Positions 24,764-33,137 are shown, numbered from the stretch's first letter. The stretch is 39,320 nucleotides of DNA from Bacteroidia bacterium (GCA_028339355.1 JAOLBX010000016.1:1-39320); one strand, 5' to 3'. Made by a program: numbers and translations. Notes: generated by a model not told the origin, from the letters alone.

Positions 24764-27055
24764 TTATTGTTTAATTACCTTCAGGTGTTGGGTACCTTGT
24801 GTAGAATTTACCTCTATAATGTATACACCCGCTGTATATTCGGATGCGTCCAATCTATGAGTACGGCTTTCTGTATGGTCCACAGATAGTACAACTACTC
24901 CATTGATATCTGTTACCTGTATGGTGTACGGCTCGTTGGCATTCACACGTATCGTTACTTCCTGGTTAAATGGATTTGGATATGCTGCTATTTCAAAAAC
25001 TTCCGCGTTCCCGTCTAAGCGTACTACACGAACATCTGAATACTCAAATGCTCCATCATAGTCTATTTGTTTGAGTCTATAGTAGGCCGTATTTTGATTT
25101 TTCGCAATGGTTTCATCCGCATAGTTATAGTCTATGAGTTGACTTGTAGTACCGTTACCGGTAACATTACCTACCCATTCCCAACGAATACCGTCATAAC
25201 TGCGTTCTATCTCAAAGTGACTGTTGTTTATCTCACTGGCCGTTGCCCAGTTTAGATCTGCTGTATGGTTGGCTGCTGCTTGTGCATCAAAATGGATAAG
25301 TTCCACGGGCAATGGGCTACCTGATGCACCTCCTCCACCTCCTCCACCGGAGAAACTGGCTACTTTGTAAGTGGCTAGGTGATCTGTTCCATTGCTGTGC
25401 TGACTCCACACCCAATTGGATGTACTCGCACTTGATCCATGAGTAAGTAAAGCACCAGTAGCTCCACTCGCATGTGGATCTGCAAATGTACCCGCAGATG
25501 TAAGCTTGTACATTTCGAGTTGATTTGCATTGGTTATTGTAGTACCTAAGACACCTAATGCCGTTGCAGCATCCGAATATTCTGTATGGGTAAACGGATA
25601 GATAACCGTTACATCACTTGTAGGCTGTGTAGTAGGTGCAACATCCCATTTTCTATTGATTATAGCTCCACCATTGGCATTGGTTATGATTCCTCCTGCA
25701 GTACTCCAAGAAGTAGTAGTTGTTGCTCCTATCTCTAGCGAAACCCCTGAAGGAGGCACCACAGCTCCTGTGCTTGTGGTATCTAGTGCTAAAATTAGAT
25801 TTTGATTGTCATCACAGTAACAAGTATAAGTACCTTCTGCATCTGCATAAGTAGCCGTATACGTACCTGCAGCAGTAGGCAACGCGTTTCCTTGGTGGCA
25901 GGCAGACATTTCGTAAGCACCCATATTTACGGTAGTATTCATTACACGCGTAGTTCCTAAAATATCTGTACTGTAGCCACTAATGGCACTATTAAGACCT
26001 GCATCTACAGCTGGGCTAGTACTTATAAGTTTAAGACCGTCATCTTTGGTCATCCAAACATTATCCGCCCCATCAGGATCACTTGCATTTGTAAATAAAG
26101 GATTTTGATTATTTACAATACCTGTTCCACTACTGAAGTTACTACTATTTTGAGTAATACAATAGCTTACAGTCGGAGTACCCCCACTAATATCTGACCC
26201 TGCAGAAGATATAGACGTTCCCTTTTTGTTTTTCCAAAATATGCAGTTATTGACTACTGGTGAGTTATTGTTATTGAAAATAGCTCCACCGTTGCTTCCA
26301 GTATTTTCGTAAAATGTAGTATTGTAAAACTTTGAATTACTTGTTGTGTTGTACACGCCACCCCCTTGTTGAGACGATATATTGCTATAAATTACCGAGT
26401 TGTAGACCTTGATATTGGCCTGATCATTATATAGCCCCCCACCTTTACCTTTAGTGGAGTGAACAGATGTGTTATTACAAATAATCAAATTGTTTAGTAT
26501 TAATGCCGATTGATAATTTACCATACCTGCACCATTTTCTCTGTAGTATGTTCCATTTCCTGGCCAAGAAATATTTCCAGAAGAACTCGAATAACCATCC
26601 CTTATAGTAAGCCCATCAATGAGTGATGTATTGTTTAATCCTTTGGTCATAACGACATGGTAACAATTGTCGGTATTTGTTCCAATCGTCCCAATATCTC
26701 CACTCAACGTAACAGGATTTTTCGATATGTTTCTTTGACTAAGAGAAGTCTCTGTTCCAGCAAAACCACCATAAATTTTTAGATTTTTATTGATGTGAAA
26801 TGCTACATCCCTGCTTGTACTATTTCCCGTAGATCCCGGTATTTTTGTTGGTTTGTAGGTCCCTTCTGCTATCCAAATGTGGTCTGTGGGTGAGGATGCA
26901 TTAATAGCATCTTGAAGTGCCACATATGCATTGGCCCACGATGAACCTGAATTGGTGCCTGTAGCACCGGCATCTACATATATTGTGGCCGCATTTACTT
27001 CAGACGAAAAGAGAATGAATAGGGTTAAAAGTGTGATTTGTATTGGCTTATACAT
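24764..27055 (-). CDS. T9SS-exported beta-helix (choice-of-anchor Q-like) surface protein
   Basis: A 763-residue protein with signal peptide MYKPIQITLLTLFILFSSEVNA. Residues ~23-385 form a right-handed parallel beta-helix starting ATIYVDAGATGTNSGSSWANAYVALQDAI with repeated short Asn-rich strands (SVIYSNISSQQGGGVYNTTS) and ending with SPAVDAGLNS and MGAYEMSA. A ~190-residue segment and a glycine-rich linker (GGGGGGGASG) precede the PLPVELIHFDA...LNWATASEINNSHFEIERS module common in T9SS proteins. The last ~75 residues (AAYPNPFNQEVTIRV, AGVYIIEVNSTQGTQHLKVIKQ) are a type A sorting domain. Probably an adhesin or polysaccharide-binding protein. Confidence 0.88.
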   Translation of the reverse strand: MYKPIQITLLTLFILFSSEVNAATIYVDAGATGTNSGSSWANAYVALQDAINASSPTDHIWIAEGTYKPTKIPGSTGNSTSRDVAFHINKNLKIYGGFAGTETSLSQRNISKNPVTLSGDIGTIGTNTDNCYHVVMTKGLNNTSLIDGLTIRDGYSSSSGNISWPGNGTYYRENGAGMVNYQSALILNNLIICNNTSVHSTKGKGGGLYNDQANIKVYNSVIYSNISSQQGGGVYNTTSNSKFYNTTFYENTGSNGGAIFNNNNSPVVNNCIFWKNKKGTSISSAGSDISGGTPTVSYCITQNSSNFSSGTGIVNNQNPLFTNASDPDGADNVWMTKDDGLKLISTSPAVDAGLNSAISGYSTDILGTTRVMNTTVNMGAYEMSACHQGNALPTAAGTYTATYADAEGTYTCYCDDNQNLILALDTTSTGAVVPPSGVSLEIGATTTTSWSTAGGIITNANGGAIINRKWDVAPTTQPTSDVTVIYPFTHTEYSDAATALGVLGTTITNANQLEMYKLTSAGTFADPHASGATGALLTHGSSASTSNWVWSQHSNGTDHLATYKVASFSGGGGGGGASGSPLPVELIHFDAQAAANHTADLNWATASEINNSHFEIERSYDGIRWEWVGNVTGNGTTSQLIDYNYADETIAKNQNTAYYRLKQIDYDGAFEYSDVRVVRLDGNAEVFEIAAYPNPFNQEVTIRVNANEPYTIQVTDINGVVVLSVDHTESRTHRLDASEYTAGVYIIEVNSTQGTQHLKVIKQ

Positions 27056-27086
27056 ATAGTTAATTGGTATACAAAAATGAATAAAA

Positions 27087-27175
27087 AATGGAACTAATGA
27101 AATAAAATTTCATTAGTTCCATTTGGAAGAGGCTGTTGGACTCTTTTCGAATCTTTAGACTAAAAATCTAGACCA
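27087..27175 (-). repeat. Intergenic stem-loop element with perfect 17-bp terminator hairpin, 3' of the metzincin gene
   Basis: A perfect 17-bp inverted repeat (27087-27103 with 27107-27123) with a 3-base loop, followed on the minus strand by TTTTT-rich sequence, a strong terminator for the metzincin gene. The adjoining 27124-27175 shares the order AGAGGCT...CTCTT...CTTTAGACT with the block at 24667-24757. The remaining gap to the metzincin stop (27176-27253) shows nothing further. Confidence 0.75.
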
Positions 27176-27253
27176 ATCAAATTTATCAGTTCGATAAATC
27201 GCATCGAGTGGGGTCTATTATACCCTATTGAATTTTTTAGAGCTTACGCGGTA

Positions 27254-28504
27254 TTAATTTTTAATCACTTTAATTGTTTTATTTAAATTATTACCTAAAC
27301 GTAAGAAGTAAATACCGGTAGATAAACTATCAAGGAATACTCTTGTTTTCTTTTCTTCAATTACACCATTGAGTAGCTCTTTTCCTAAACTGGAGAGTAC
27401 GCAATACTTTTCACCAAGTAGTAGATTATTAACTTCAAAATAGAGTGTTCCCATAGTTGGGTTGGGGAAGACGACTGATGTTGATTGATTTTCTAAAAAC
27501 TCTACAGTAGCTTTTTGACCATATACTGCCTCACAATTTTCGATCGCTTTCATTGGGTTTATGTTGCACGCTCGAAAGGAAAAATTCTGACAAAGATTAA
27601 CAAAATATTGAATAGCGGTCTCTTCTGCATCAGTGATTACATCTCGAGCACTCCAATTATCTGAAGGTAAAAAATTCACTGTCGGATACATACTCTGTCC
27701 TTCTTCGTTAACATGACCAAGTCCAAGAGAATGTCCCATTTCATGAAATAAAACATAACGAAACTTAGATGTACCTTCAGGGGCCTGACCTTTGCCATAA
27801 AACCATGTTACGTCTGTATCAAATTGCAGTAATTGAGTCTCATTGTAATAGAAAGTCTCTGAGCCTAGTATACAAGAGGACCATTGCCTGGCGTTATACC
27901 CAACTATTTCTAAGTTTTCATCAGGGGATATAATGTGTATTCCTTCTGCTAAACTTAGTGGAACTTCTTCGTTTAAGCGTTCAATTACATAATTTACTCC
28001 TGTTTTGCATCTAAATTCTATTACCACATCTGCTATAGCTTTTCTTATTTCAGGATTGTCCCAATAAGTTGGATGCACATACCAAGTGATACCGCCAAAT
28101 CCATTTCTGTCAATATTTAGATTATAGGTTAAAGGGTTTACATTACGATAAGATAAGTTCGCCATTACCTTTAATACCTCAGAAGACTCCACTAAATTCT
28201 CACCCTTGATTACTTTTATTTTGTTGGAAAATGCAACAGGCATTTCTATTTTTATTTCAGAATCGCTCCAGCTGATATATTTAAAATTTCTACTAATGTT
28301 AGCGTCGGTATAGGTACCTTGTTCGTTATAAAAAGAGACATAATTACTATTTCTGACCTCACCAAAGTCACTACCAGAAATAGTCAAAACATCACCTTTC
28401 CCACCTATAATACTCAATGGAGATATAGAAGAAATTTGCTGAGAATATACATTATTAAGCAAACTCAAAAGAGTTAAAGAAAAAACAAATAGCTGTTTAT
28501 ACAT
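27254..28504 (-). CDS. Secreted metzincin-type metalloprotease with IPT/TIG domain and T9SS sorting domain
   Basis: A 416-residue protein. Signal peptide MYKQLFVFSLTLLSLLNNVYS; residues ~24-110 are an IPT/TIG-like domain (ISSISPLSIIGGKGDVLTISGSDFG). The protease domain contains HEMGHSLGLGH (residues 254-264, HExxHxxGxxH zinc motif of metzincins) and the Met-turn-like SMYP at 271-274. The C-terminus (VFPNPTMGTLYFEVNN, GIYFLRLGNNLNKTIKVIKN) is a T9SS sorting domain. The catalytic motif is complete, so it is likely active. Located between beta-helix gene and integrase, same strand. The promoter element TAATTTTG lies 4 nt upstream of ATG 28504, so the mRNA may be leaderless. Confidence 0.88.
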   Translation of the reverse strand: MYKQLFVFSLTLLSLLNNVYSQQISSISPLSIIGGKGDVLTISGSDFGEVRNSNYVSFYNEQGTYTDANISRNFKYISWSDSEIKIEMPVAFSNKIKVIKGENLVESSEVLKVMANLSYRNVNPLTYNLNIDRNGFGGITWYVHPTYWDNPEIRKAIADVVIEFRCKTGVNYVIERLNEEVPLSLAEGIHIISPDENLEIVGYNARQWSSCILGSETFYYNETQLLQFDTDVTWFYGKGQAPEGTSKFRYVLFHEMGHSLGLGHVNEEGQSMYPTVNFLPSDNWSARDVITDAEETAIQYFVNLCQNFSFRACNINPMKAIENCEAVYGQKATVEFLENQSTSVVFPNPTMGTLYFEVNNLLLGEKYCVLSSLGKELLNGVIEEKKTRVFLDSLSTGIYFLRLGNNLNKTIKVIKN

Positions 28505-28508
28505 ATGA

Positions 28509-28516
28509 CAAAATTA
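28509..28516 (-). promoter_or_regulatory. TAnnTTTG -7 element of the metzincin gene
   Basis: TAATTTTG on the minus strand ends 4 nt before the ATG at 28504. No TTG at canonical spacing. Confidence 0.45.
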
Positions 28517-28616
28517 AAAGTATTTTTAAAATGGAAAAACGTGAATAAATCAAAATAAATTAACGAGTACACCACATAACGGGCAACTACAGACAACCAA
28601 AAAAGCGGAATAGGGA

Positions 28617-29867
28617 TTAAATATTTATGATCTGATTCAGTCTTTGGCTCTGATTTTGAAGTTTAGTATGCGAGATCTTTGCGTAGATCTGAGTTGTTTT
28701 AATATTCGTATGACCAAGCCAATGGCTGACCACCTCAATAGGTACGTTATTATCTAAGAGAATAGTGGTTGCACAGGTATGTCTAGCTATATGGTGTGTC
28801 AAGTTCTTATTGATACCTGCTTGAGCAGCAATTACCTTTAAATAAATATTGACACCTTGATTAGAATAGCTAGGAAGTATTTTGTGTTTTATCAACCTAA
28901 AGTGTGCTGAGTTGTATTTATTGATAATACCAATAGCTGGTGTCAAAAGTGGTATTTCACGCCTTTCATTCGTTTTTATTTGATCAACTCGAATGTGTTG
29001 CTCATCATTGATCATCATAATATCCTCCAACGATAATTCCATAGCGTCACAAAATCGTAAACCTGTATAACAAGAGAACATAAATATATCTCGCACAGCA
29101 TCCAATGTTTTGTTGTGACTAAAGTCCAAACTGTTTATTCTGGTGAGCTCGTCTTTGTTAAGGTATTCTCTATTGGACGAAGGGAAGCTTAATTTAAACT
29201 TTGAATAGTTCTTGTTTACTAACTCACCCCTAGAGATCGCATCGTTGAGCACTGCCTTTAGTCTCGCGTGATGCTTATTAATGCTTGAAACGCTTAATCT
29301 AGCACCCAAGTCATTCCAGACGACTTGTTTTAGGTAATCATCAAACTTCCCTATCAGTATTAGATCAAACTGATTTAGCGTTATCCTCTTTGCTGCATGC
29401 TTTGAAAGAAAGCACTCTAAATAATTATAGGTATTTGAGTACAGCCTTCTGGTGGCTTTGGACCAAGCGTCATTTTTTAGATTCCGCTGGATGTAATCCT
29501 CAAAATAAATCAATAATTTAGCATCTGATTGTTGATTACCTAGCAGCTGCTTTTTGATATCAGCCGCATTATAGAATGATGCTGATTCGTCCAATTGATT
29601 TTTTATTCTAAAAACCTTTGACTTGATAGTAGAAAGTTGCTGATTGAAAATCGAATTATTTACAAACTCCTCTTTAAGTTCATCCCACCCTTCAATTAAG
29701 CACCTTATGCCAGTTGTAAATTCTGCCTTGGTTCGATTAAATACAATTTGAGTGTGTACGACAAAAGTGTTTTCCTTCTTCTTAGTTGGTTTTAAAAAAA
29801 ACTTTATTGACAAAGTTTTATTAGAAACTGATTTAGGTGAAACATTTTTTACCTTTAGGTGAAACAT
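28617..29867 (-). CDS. Tyrosine-type site-specific recombinase (integrase)
   Basis: A 416-residue Bacteroidota-type integrase. The N-terminal Arm-binding/SAM-like regions cover ~1-190 (LSIKFFLKPTKKKENTF, LNQFDLILIGKFDDYL). The catalytic domain has Arg (CYTGLRFCDAME), Lys (IKTNERREIPLL), His-x-x-Arg (HHIARHTCATTIL), His (HWLGHTNIKTT) and Tyr (TQIYAKIS), i.e. the full pentad. It lies 117 bp from the tRNA-Lys 3' end on the same strand, a classic genomic-island arrangement. Direct repeats overlap the start codon (29837-29878). A complete catalytic set suggests it may still be functional. Start ATG 29867. Confidence 0.93.
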   Translation of the reverse strand: MFHLKVKNVSPKSVSNKTLSIKFFLKPTKKKENTFVVHTQIVFNRTKAEFTTGIRCLIEGWDELKEEFVNNSIFNQQLSTIKSKVFRIKNQLDESASFYNAADIKKQLLGNQQSDAKLLIYFEDYIQRNLKNDAWSKATRRLYSNTYNYLECFLSKHAAKRITLNQFDLILIGKFDDYLKQVVWNDLGARLSVSSINKHHARLKAVLNDAISRGELVNKNYSKFKLSFPSSNREYLNKDELTRINSLDFSHNKTLDAVRDIFMFSCYTGLRFCDAMELSLEDIMMINDEQHIRVDQIKTNERREIPLLTPAIGIINKYNSAHFRLIKHKILPSYSNQGVNIYLKVIAAQAGINKNLTHHIARHTCATTILLDNNVPIEVVSHWLGHTNIKTTQIYAKISHTKLQNQSQRLNQIINI

Positions 29868-29878
29868 ATGTGAAACAT
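29837..29878. repeat. Three GTGAAACAT direct repeats at the integrase start (possible arm or operator sites)
   Basis: GTGAAACAT occurs at 29837-29845, 29859-29867 and 29870-29878, offsets 22 and 11 bp, i.e. two and one helical turns. The first two share a longer 14-bp unit TTTAGGTGAAACAT. The middle copy contains the start codon. The codons for MFHLK and NVSPK arise from two of them. Confidence 0.65.
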
Positions 29879-29943
29879 TTTACGGTAAAAGTAGTACCAG
29901 AAAGAAAATAAAAGGAGGGGTTGTGATCGTAAGTTACTTACAA

Positions 29944-29965
29944 CGACCCCTTTAGAAAGGGGTCG
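29944..29965. terminator. Hairpin downstream of tRNA-Lys
   Basis: A 9-10-bp perfect GC-containing inverted repeat (CGACCCCTTT/AAAGGGGTCG) with a tiny loop, 20 nt after the tRNA 3' end on the minus strand. Probably the tRNA terminator; a T-run is not conspicuous. An overlapping imperfect repeat extends towards 29918. Confidence 0.55.
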
Positions 29966-29984
29966 AAATAAATAGAATCCTAAT

Positions 29985-30060
29985 TGGTGATCCCTCTGGG
30001 ACTCGAACCCAGGACCACTACATTAAAAGTGTAATGCTCTACCAGCTGAGCTAAGGAATC
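29985..30060 (-). tRNA. tRNA-Lys (anticodon TTT)
   Basis: A 76-nt cloverleaf on the minus strand. Acceptor stem GATTCCT/AGGGATC (one G-U), D-arm GCTC...GAGC, anticodon stem TTACA/TGTAG with loop CTTTTAA, so anticodon TTT (Lys), T-arm CTGGG-TTCGAGT-CCCAG, and encoded 3' ACCA. It has its own promoter. The integrase gene begins 117 bp downstream of its 3' end, making the tRNA 3' end the likely integration site of the adjacent accessory region. Confidence 0.97.
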
Positions 30061-30085
30061 ATAGTTCTTTTCGCTATTGCGGCTG

Positions 30086-30115
30086 CAAATGTAGAATTAA
30101 ATTCATCTAACACAA
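30086..30115 (-). promoter_or_regulatory. Promoter of tRNA-Lys (TTG-N19-TACATTTG)
   Basis: Minus strand: TTG 30115-30113, 19-bp spacer, TACATTTG 30093-30086, ending 25 nt before the tRNA 5' end. Full consensus match. Confidence 0.7.
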
Positions 30116-30121
30116 ACCTTT

Positions 30122-31228
30122 TTACAAAAGTTTTTCATAGGTGTAATGAACCTTTGTTTTCTTGGCATTCAAACTCCTAAAAAGGGCGTGCATTTTAGGG
30201 TTAAAATCCCCTATCCATGCCAGCTCTGTACTCTTCAGATACGGGTCTTTTTTCATCACCTCAAACATTTTCATAATAAGTATACTATACACTCCTTTAT
30301 CTTGATAATCAGGCACTACACCAAAAATAATTCCTCGCACTTTATCGATTTTTAATGTGTTTTTATACCATAGAAATTTAAGCTTTCCCCATAGATTCAT
30401 ATTCGCTCCTACCCGTTTGAAAATTTGATTCAAATCTATAATGCTCAGATAAAAAGCAATGGGTTTATTTTGATGATAAAGGAACCATAAAATATCTTCT
30501 CGAATTATTGGTTTCATTTCTGCGAATAATTTCGTCACTCTTTCTTCTGTGAAAGGAACAAAATGCTCGTGCTGCTCCCAAGCTTGATTATAAATAGCAG
30601 TAAAATCTTTTACGAAACGACCAACATCAGCTTTTTTGAAATGGACCGCCTTATACCCCCCCTTTTCTGCTAGTTTATCGGTGAATCGTTTATATTTTTC
30701 ATAGTTTATGTCTTCTGGCCGTGCTTCACTGGTTGTCTGCACTATTGTTTTGCTAAAACCGTAGCTTTCAAACAAGTCTTTGTAGTAAGCAAAATTGTAA
30801 TTTTCTTGGTACGATGGGTTTATAAAACCTTCTACCATAAGTCCCCAGTACTTATCTCGTTCTCCAAAATTTACGGGAGCCTCTACCCGTTTCATTCCTT
30901 TGGAAGCAAGCCAGTTACAAGCAGTATCAAATAGATGATTTGCCACGCTTTGACTATCTATACTATCAAAAAAACCGATTCCCGCTTGACTGTTTACTAT
31001 ATTGTAAAATGCAGCTACTTTTCCTACCACTTCTGCTTCATTGTACAAAAGCCATCGTCTAGCTTCTCCATCTTCAAATTCACTATTTTGTCTGCGATCA
31101 AAAATGGCTTCTACATCTTGGTCTATATGAGAGACAAACTCAGCATCATCTGCATACAAGTCACGCGTATACTGATGAAAAGATCGAATGTGTGCGGCGG
31201 TATTTACCTCTACTAATTTTAGTTGCAT
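30122..31228 (-). CDS. GNAT-like acyltransferase family protein (YghO-like)
   Basis: A 368-residue cytosolic protein. Conserved features are RRWLLYNEAEVVGKVAAFYN and GFFDSIDSQSVANHLFDTACNWLASKGMKRVEAPVNFGERDKYWGLM, followed by QENYNFAYYKDLFESYGF and a C-terminal GNAT-like FGVVPDYQDKGVYSILIMKMFE acetyl-CoA-binding-type loop. Bacteroidota homologues are annotated as GNAT or YghO-like proteins of unknown substrate. ATG 31228 overlaps the 3' end of the nucleoside phosphorylase gene by 10 bp, indicating translational coupling. Confidence 0.75.
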   Translation of the reverse strand: MQLKLVEVNTAAHIRSFHQYTRDLYADDAEFVSHIDQDVEAIFDRRQNSEFEDGEARRWLLYNEAEVVGKVAAFYNIVNSQAGIGFFDSIDSQSVANHLFDTACNWLASKGMKRVEAPVNFGERDKYWGLMVEGFINPSYQENYNFAYYKDLFESYGFSKTIVQTTSEARPEDINYEKYKRFTDKLAEKGGYKAVHFKKADVGRFVKDFTAIYNQAWEQHEHFVPFTEERVTKLFAEMKPIIREDILWFLYHQNKPIAFYLSIIDLNQIFKRVGANMNLWGKLKFLWYKNTLKIDKVRGIIFGVVPDYQDKGVYSILIMKMFEVMKKDPYLKSTELAWIGDFNPKMHALFRSLNAKKTKVHYTYEKLL

Positions 31229-32040
31229 AGTATATCGAGTGCTTCTATTATCATTTTATCTACAACGGCCTGAGGATTCGAACTAAATTGACCATTCAAT
31301 CGATCTGCCAGAAGGGCATTTATCGATATGGCTTCAAAACCTAACAAGGTAGATAGTCCATAAATTCCTGCGGTTTCCATTTCTATATTTTCCACCTTGA
31401 CTCCTTTGTATGAGAGACTTCCCAAGTCCTGCAAGGTATACTTCGGTGGTAGCTGGGAGTTTCTGAACTGAGGTCCATAAAAGCCTTTAGCTGTGAGTGT
31501 CAAACTCGGCTTGTACCTCGAAAATTTATTTTCCAAGGTTTTGCTACACGATGTGATTGGATAATCCCGATCATCAAATCGAAGTGTATCAAAGTCATGT
31601 GCGTAAAAATGAAATAAATCGTCGAATGAAATAGCACTCTTACTGTAAACGATCGTATCCAAGCTATTCTCTTTGGAAACACTCCCAGATGTACCAAGCC
31701 GTATTATATCTACGGTTTTGCTTACTTCATTTTTTTTTAGTGTTTTTAGATCATAATTGAGTAAGAAAGCGAGCTCATTGAATACTATATCCACATTATC
31801 GGTACCTATACCCGTAGATAATACAGTAATATTTTTGCCACCTATGCTCCCACCAACTGTCTTGAACTCTCGATTCTGTATTTCAAAATCTATAGTGTTA
31901 AAGTGTTGAGTAACAGAAGAAACCCGCTCTGGATCGCCTACCGTAATTACAGTGTTGTGCAAATGTTCAGGCCGTAATCCTAGATGATATACAGAACCAT
32001 CAGAATTAACGATAAGTTCACTCTTTGATAATTGTTTCAC
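31219..32040 (-). CDS. Nucleoside phosphorylase (uridine phosphorylase-like)
   Basis: A 273-residue protein of the PNP/UDP superfamily. Signatures: HLGLRPEHLHNTVITVGDPERV (phosphate-binding GDPxR), VLSTGIGTDNVDIVFNEL, IIRLGTSGSV and VENIEMETAGIYGLSTLLG (nucleoside-binding ExETAxIY). It cleaves a nucleoside with phosphate to base and pentose-1-phosphate; uridine is the likeliest substrate but not proven. The start is GTG 32040 (KQLSKSELIV...), because the upstream extension to 32115 is lysine-rich, unlike homologues, and runs across the promoter of the divergent UspA gene. In an operon with the GNAT-like gene. Confidence 0.85.
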   Translation of the reverse strand: MKQLSKSELIVNSDGSVYHLGLRPEHLHNTVITVGDPERVSSVTQHFNTIDFEIQNREFKTVGGSIGGKNITVLSTGIGTDNVDIVFNELAFLLNYDLKTLKKNEVSKTVDIIRLGTSGSVSKENSLDTIVYSKSAISFDDLFHFYAHDFDTLRFDDRDYPITSCSKTLENKFSRYKPSLTLTAKGFYGPQFRNSQLPPKYTLQDLGSLSYKGVKVENIEMETAGIYGLSTLLGFEAISINALLADRLNGQFSSNPQAVVDKMIIEALDILCN

Positions 32041-32063
32041 GATTAAAGTTTGTTTTATCTTTG
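32032..32063 (+). promoter_or_regulatory. Promoter of the UspA-type gene (TTG-N21-TATCTTTG)
   Basis: TTG 32032-32034, 21-bp spacer, TATCTTTG 32056-32063, 20 nt before ATG 32084. The TTG overlaps the first codons of the divergent nucleoside phosphorylase gene. Confidence 0.6.
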
Positions 32064-32083
32064 CAGCAAGTTTAACAATTTTT

Positions 32084-32986
32084 ATGACAGATATAAAAAC
32101 ACCTAAAGACAACATTATTTTAGTACCGATGGATTTCTCAGATTCGTCTATGAATGCGGTATACTATGGTGTAGAAATGGCTAATTTTTTTGATAGTGAG
32201 ATTACCTTACTTCATGTTTTGAGTAACAGTATGCTATCAAACATATTTACCAATGACAGCCAGATAGCACTACTAAGGGATAGTGTACGTGCTAAACTAG
32301 AAGAAGTGAAAGCTGATATACTAGTAAAATGGCCAAACGTACGTGTAAACACAAAAGTAGAAGAAGGCAAGCCATTTAAAGTAATAAATAAAGTAGCAAA
32401 AGATGGCAAAGTAGATACCATTGTAATGGGAACTAACGGAGCCAATGGTGTAGAGCAATTTACAGGAAGTACTACCACTCGTGTCCTCAAAAGTTCACCT
32501 ATTCCTGTAATTGTAGTAAAAGAGAAAAGAACGAGCCCTAAATTTGATAAAATTGTGCTTCCGATAGATTTGACTAAAACCAGTAAACAAAAAATAGACT
32601 GGGCGGTGAAGTTAGGTAAGAAGTATGACTCTACTATACATATCATTATGGAACTCGAAAGTGATGAACTTATTGAGAAAAAAGTAAATGCCAATCTAAA
32701 TCAGGCAGAAACTATTTTTACCAGACATGGCATGAAATTTGAGTCTCACCTTTTGGACGATATGCAGTACCCAGACCACCTAGGTATGGATGCCATAAAA
32801 TATGCAGAAGAGATAGATGCAGATTTAATAATGATTATGACTAAGTCTGAGTCTTCCAAGCTTACTGATTTATTCGTAGGTTCATTTGCAGAGCAAGTAG
32901 TAAATAGCTCTCAAAAAACACCAGTAATGTGCATCAACCCTAAGCCTACTGGTGCTTTAGCCACTGGCGGATCTGGTTTTTACTAG
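32084..32986 (+). CDS. Tandem universal stress protein (UspA) domains
   Basis: A 300-residue protein with two UspA folds. Domain 1 (~8-148): NIILVPMDFSDSSMNAVYYGVEMA, and MGTNGANGVEQFTGSTTTRVLKSSPIPVIVV, a G2xG9xGS-type ATP-binding motif. Domain 2 (~155-290): KIVLPIDLTKTSKQKIDWAVKLGKKY, ending IMTKSESSKLTDLFVGSFAEQVVNSSQKTPVMCI, which lacks the complete G-rich motif. Such proteins respond to stress or starvation in the cytoplasm. A terminator follows at 33008. Confidence 0.92.
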   Translation: MTDIKTPKDNIILVPMDFSDSSMNAVYYGVEMANFFDSEITLLHVLSNSMLSNIFTNDSQIALLRDSVRAKLEEVKADILVKWPNVRVNTKVEEGKPFKVINKVAKDGKVDTIVMGTNGANGVEQFTGSTTTRVLKSSPIPVIVVKEKRTSPKFDKIVLPIDLTKTSKQKIDWAVKLGKKYDSTIHIIMELESDELIEKKVNANLNQAETIFTRHGMKFESHLLDDMQYPDHLGMDAIKYAEEIDADLIMIMTKSESSKLTDLFVGSFAEQVVNSSQKTPVMCINPKPTGALATGGSGFY

Positions 32987-33007
32987 CACCTTCGAACAAT
33001 GAGTTTT

Positions 33008-33041
33008 AAAAGCATCTTGTCATCGACAAGGTGCTTTTTTT
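33008..33041 (+). terminator. Rho-independent terminator of the UspA-type gene
   Basis: Stem 33008-33021 with 33025-33038 (one G-U pair), 3-base loop, followed by a T-run. It lies 22 bp after the UspA stop. Confidence 0.88.
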
Positions 33042-33109
33042 AGTTTAACTAGGTACTCTATTTAGAATTCGGTATAAGTGAGAGTAAAAAATCTTAGAAG
33101 ACAAAAGAA

Positions 33110-33137
33110 AAGCCCAACAGATTTCTCTATTGGGCTT
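33110..33137 (-). terminator. Rho-independent terminator of the RRM-protein gene
   Basis: Stem AAGCCCAA/TTGGGCTT with an 11-12-base loop, followed on the minus strand by TTCTTTTGT. It lies 25 bp after the stop of the RRM gene (33162). Confidence 0.8.

Noticed and set aside
24667-27175. Integron-like attC sites between gene cassettes
   Set aside because: The integrase is the Bacteroidota phage/island type, not IntI. Only one GTTRRRY-like core (in GTTAGAT) is seen and no paired RYYYAAC/GTTRRRY structure is present in each element.
29837-29878. CRISPR-like array at the direct repeats
   Set aside because: Only three 9-bp repeats at 22/11-bp offsets, no spacers or cas genes.
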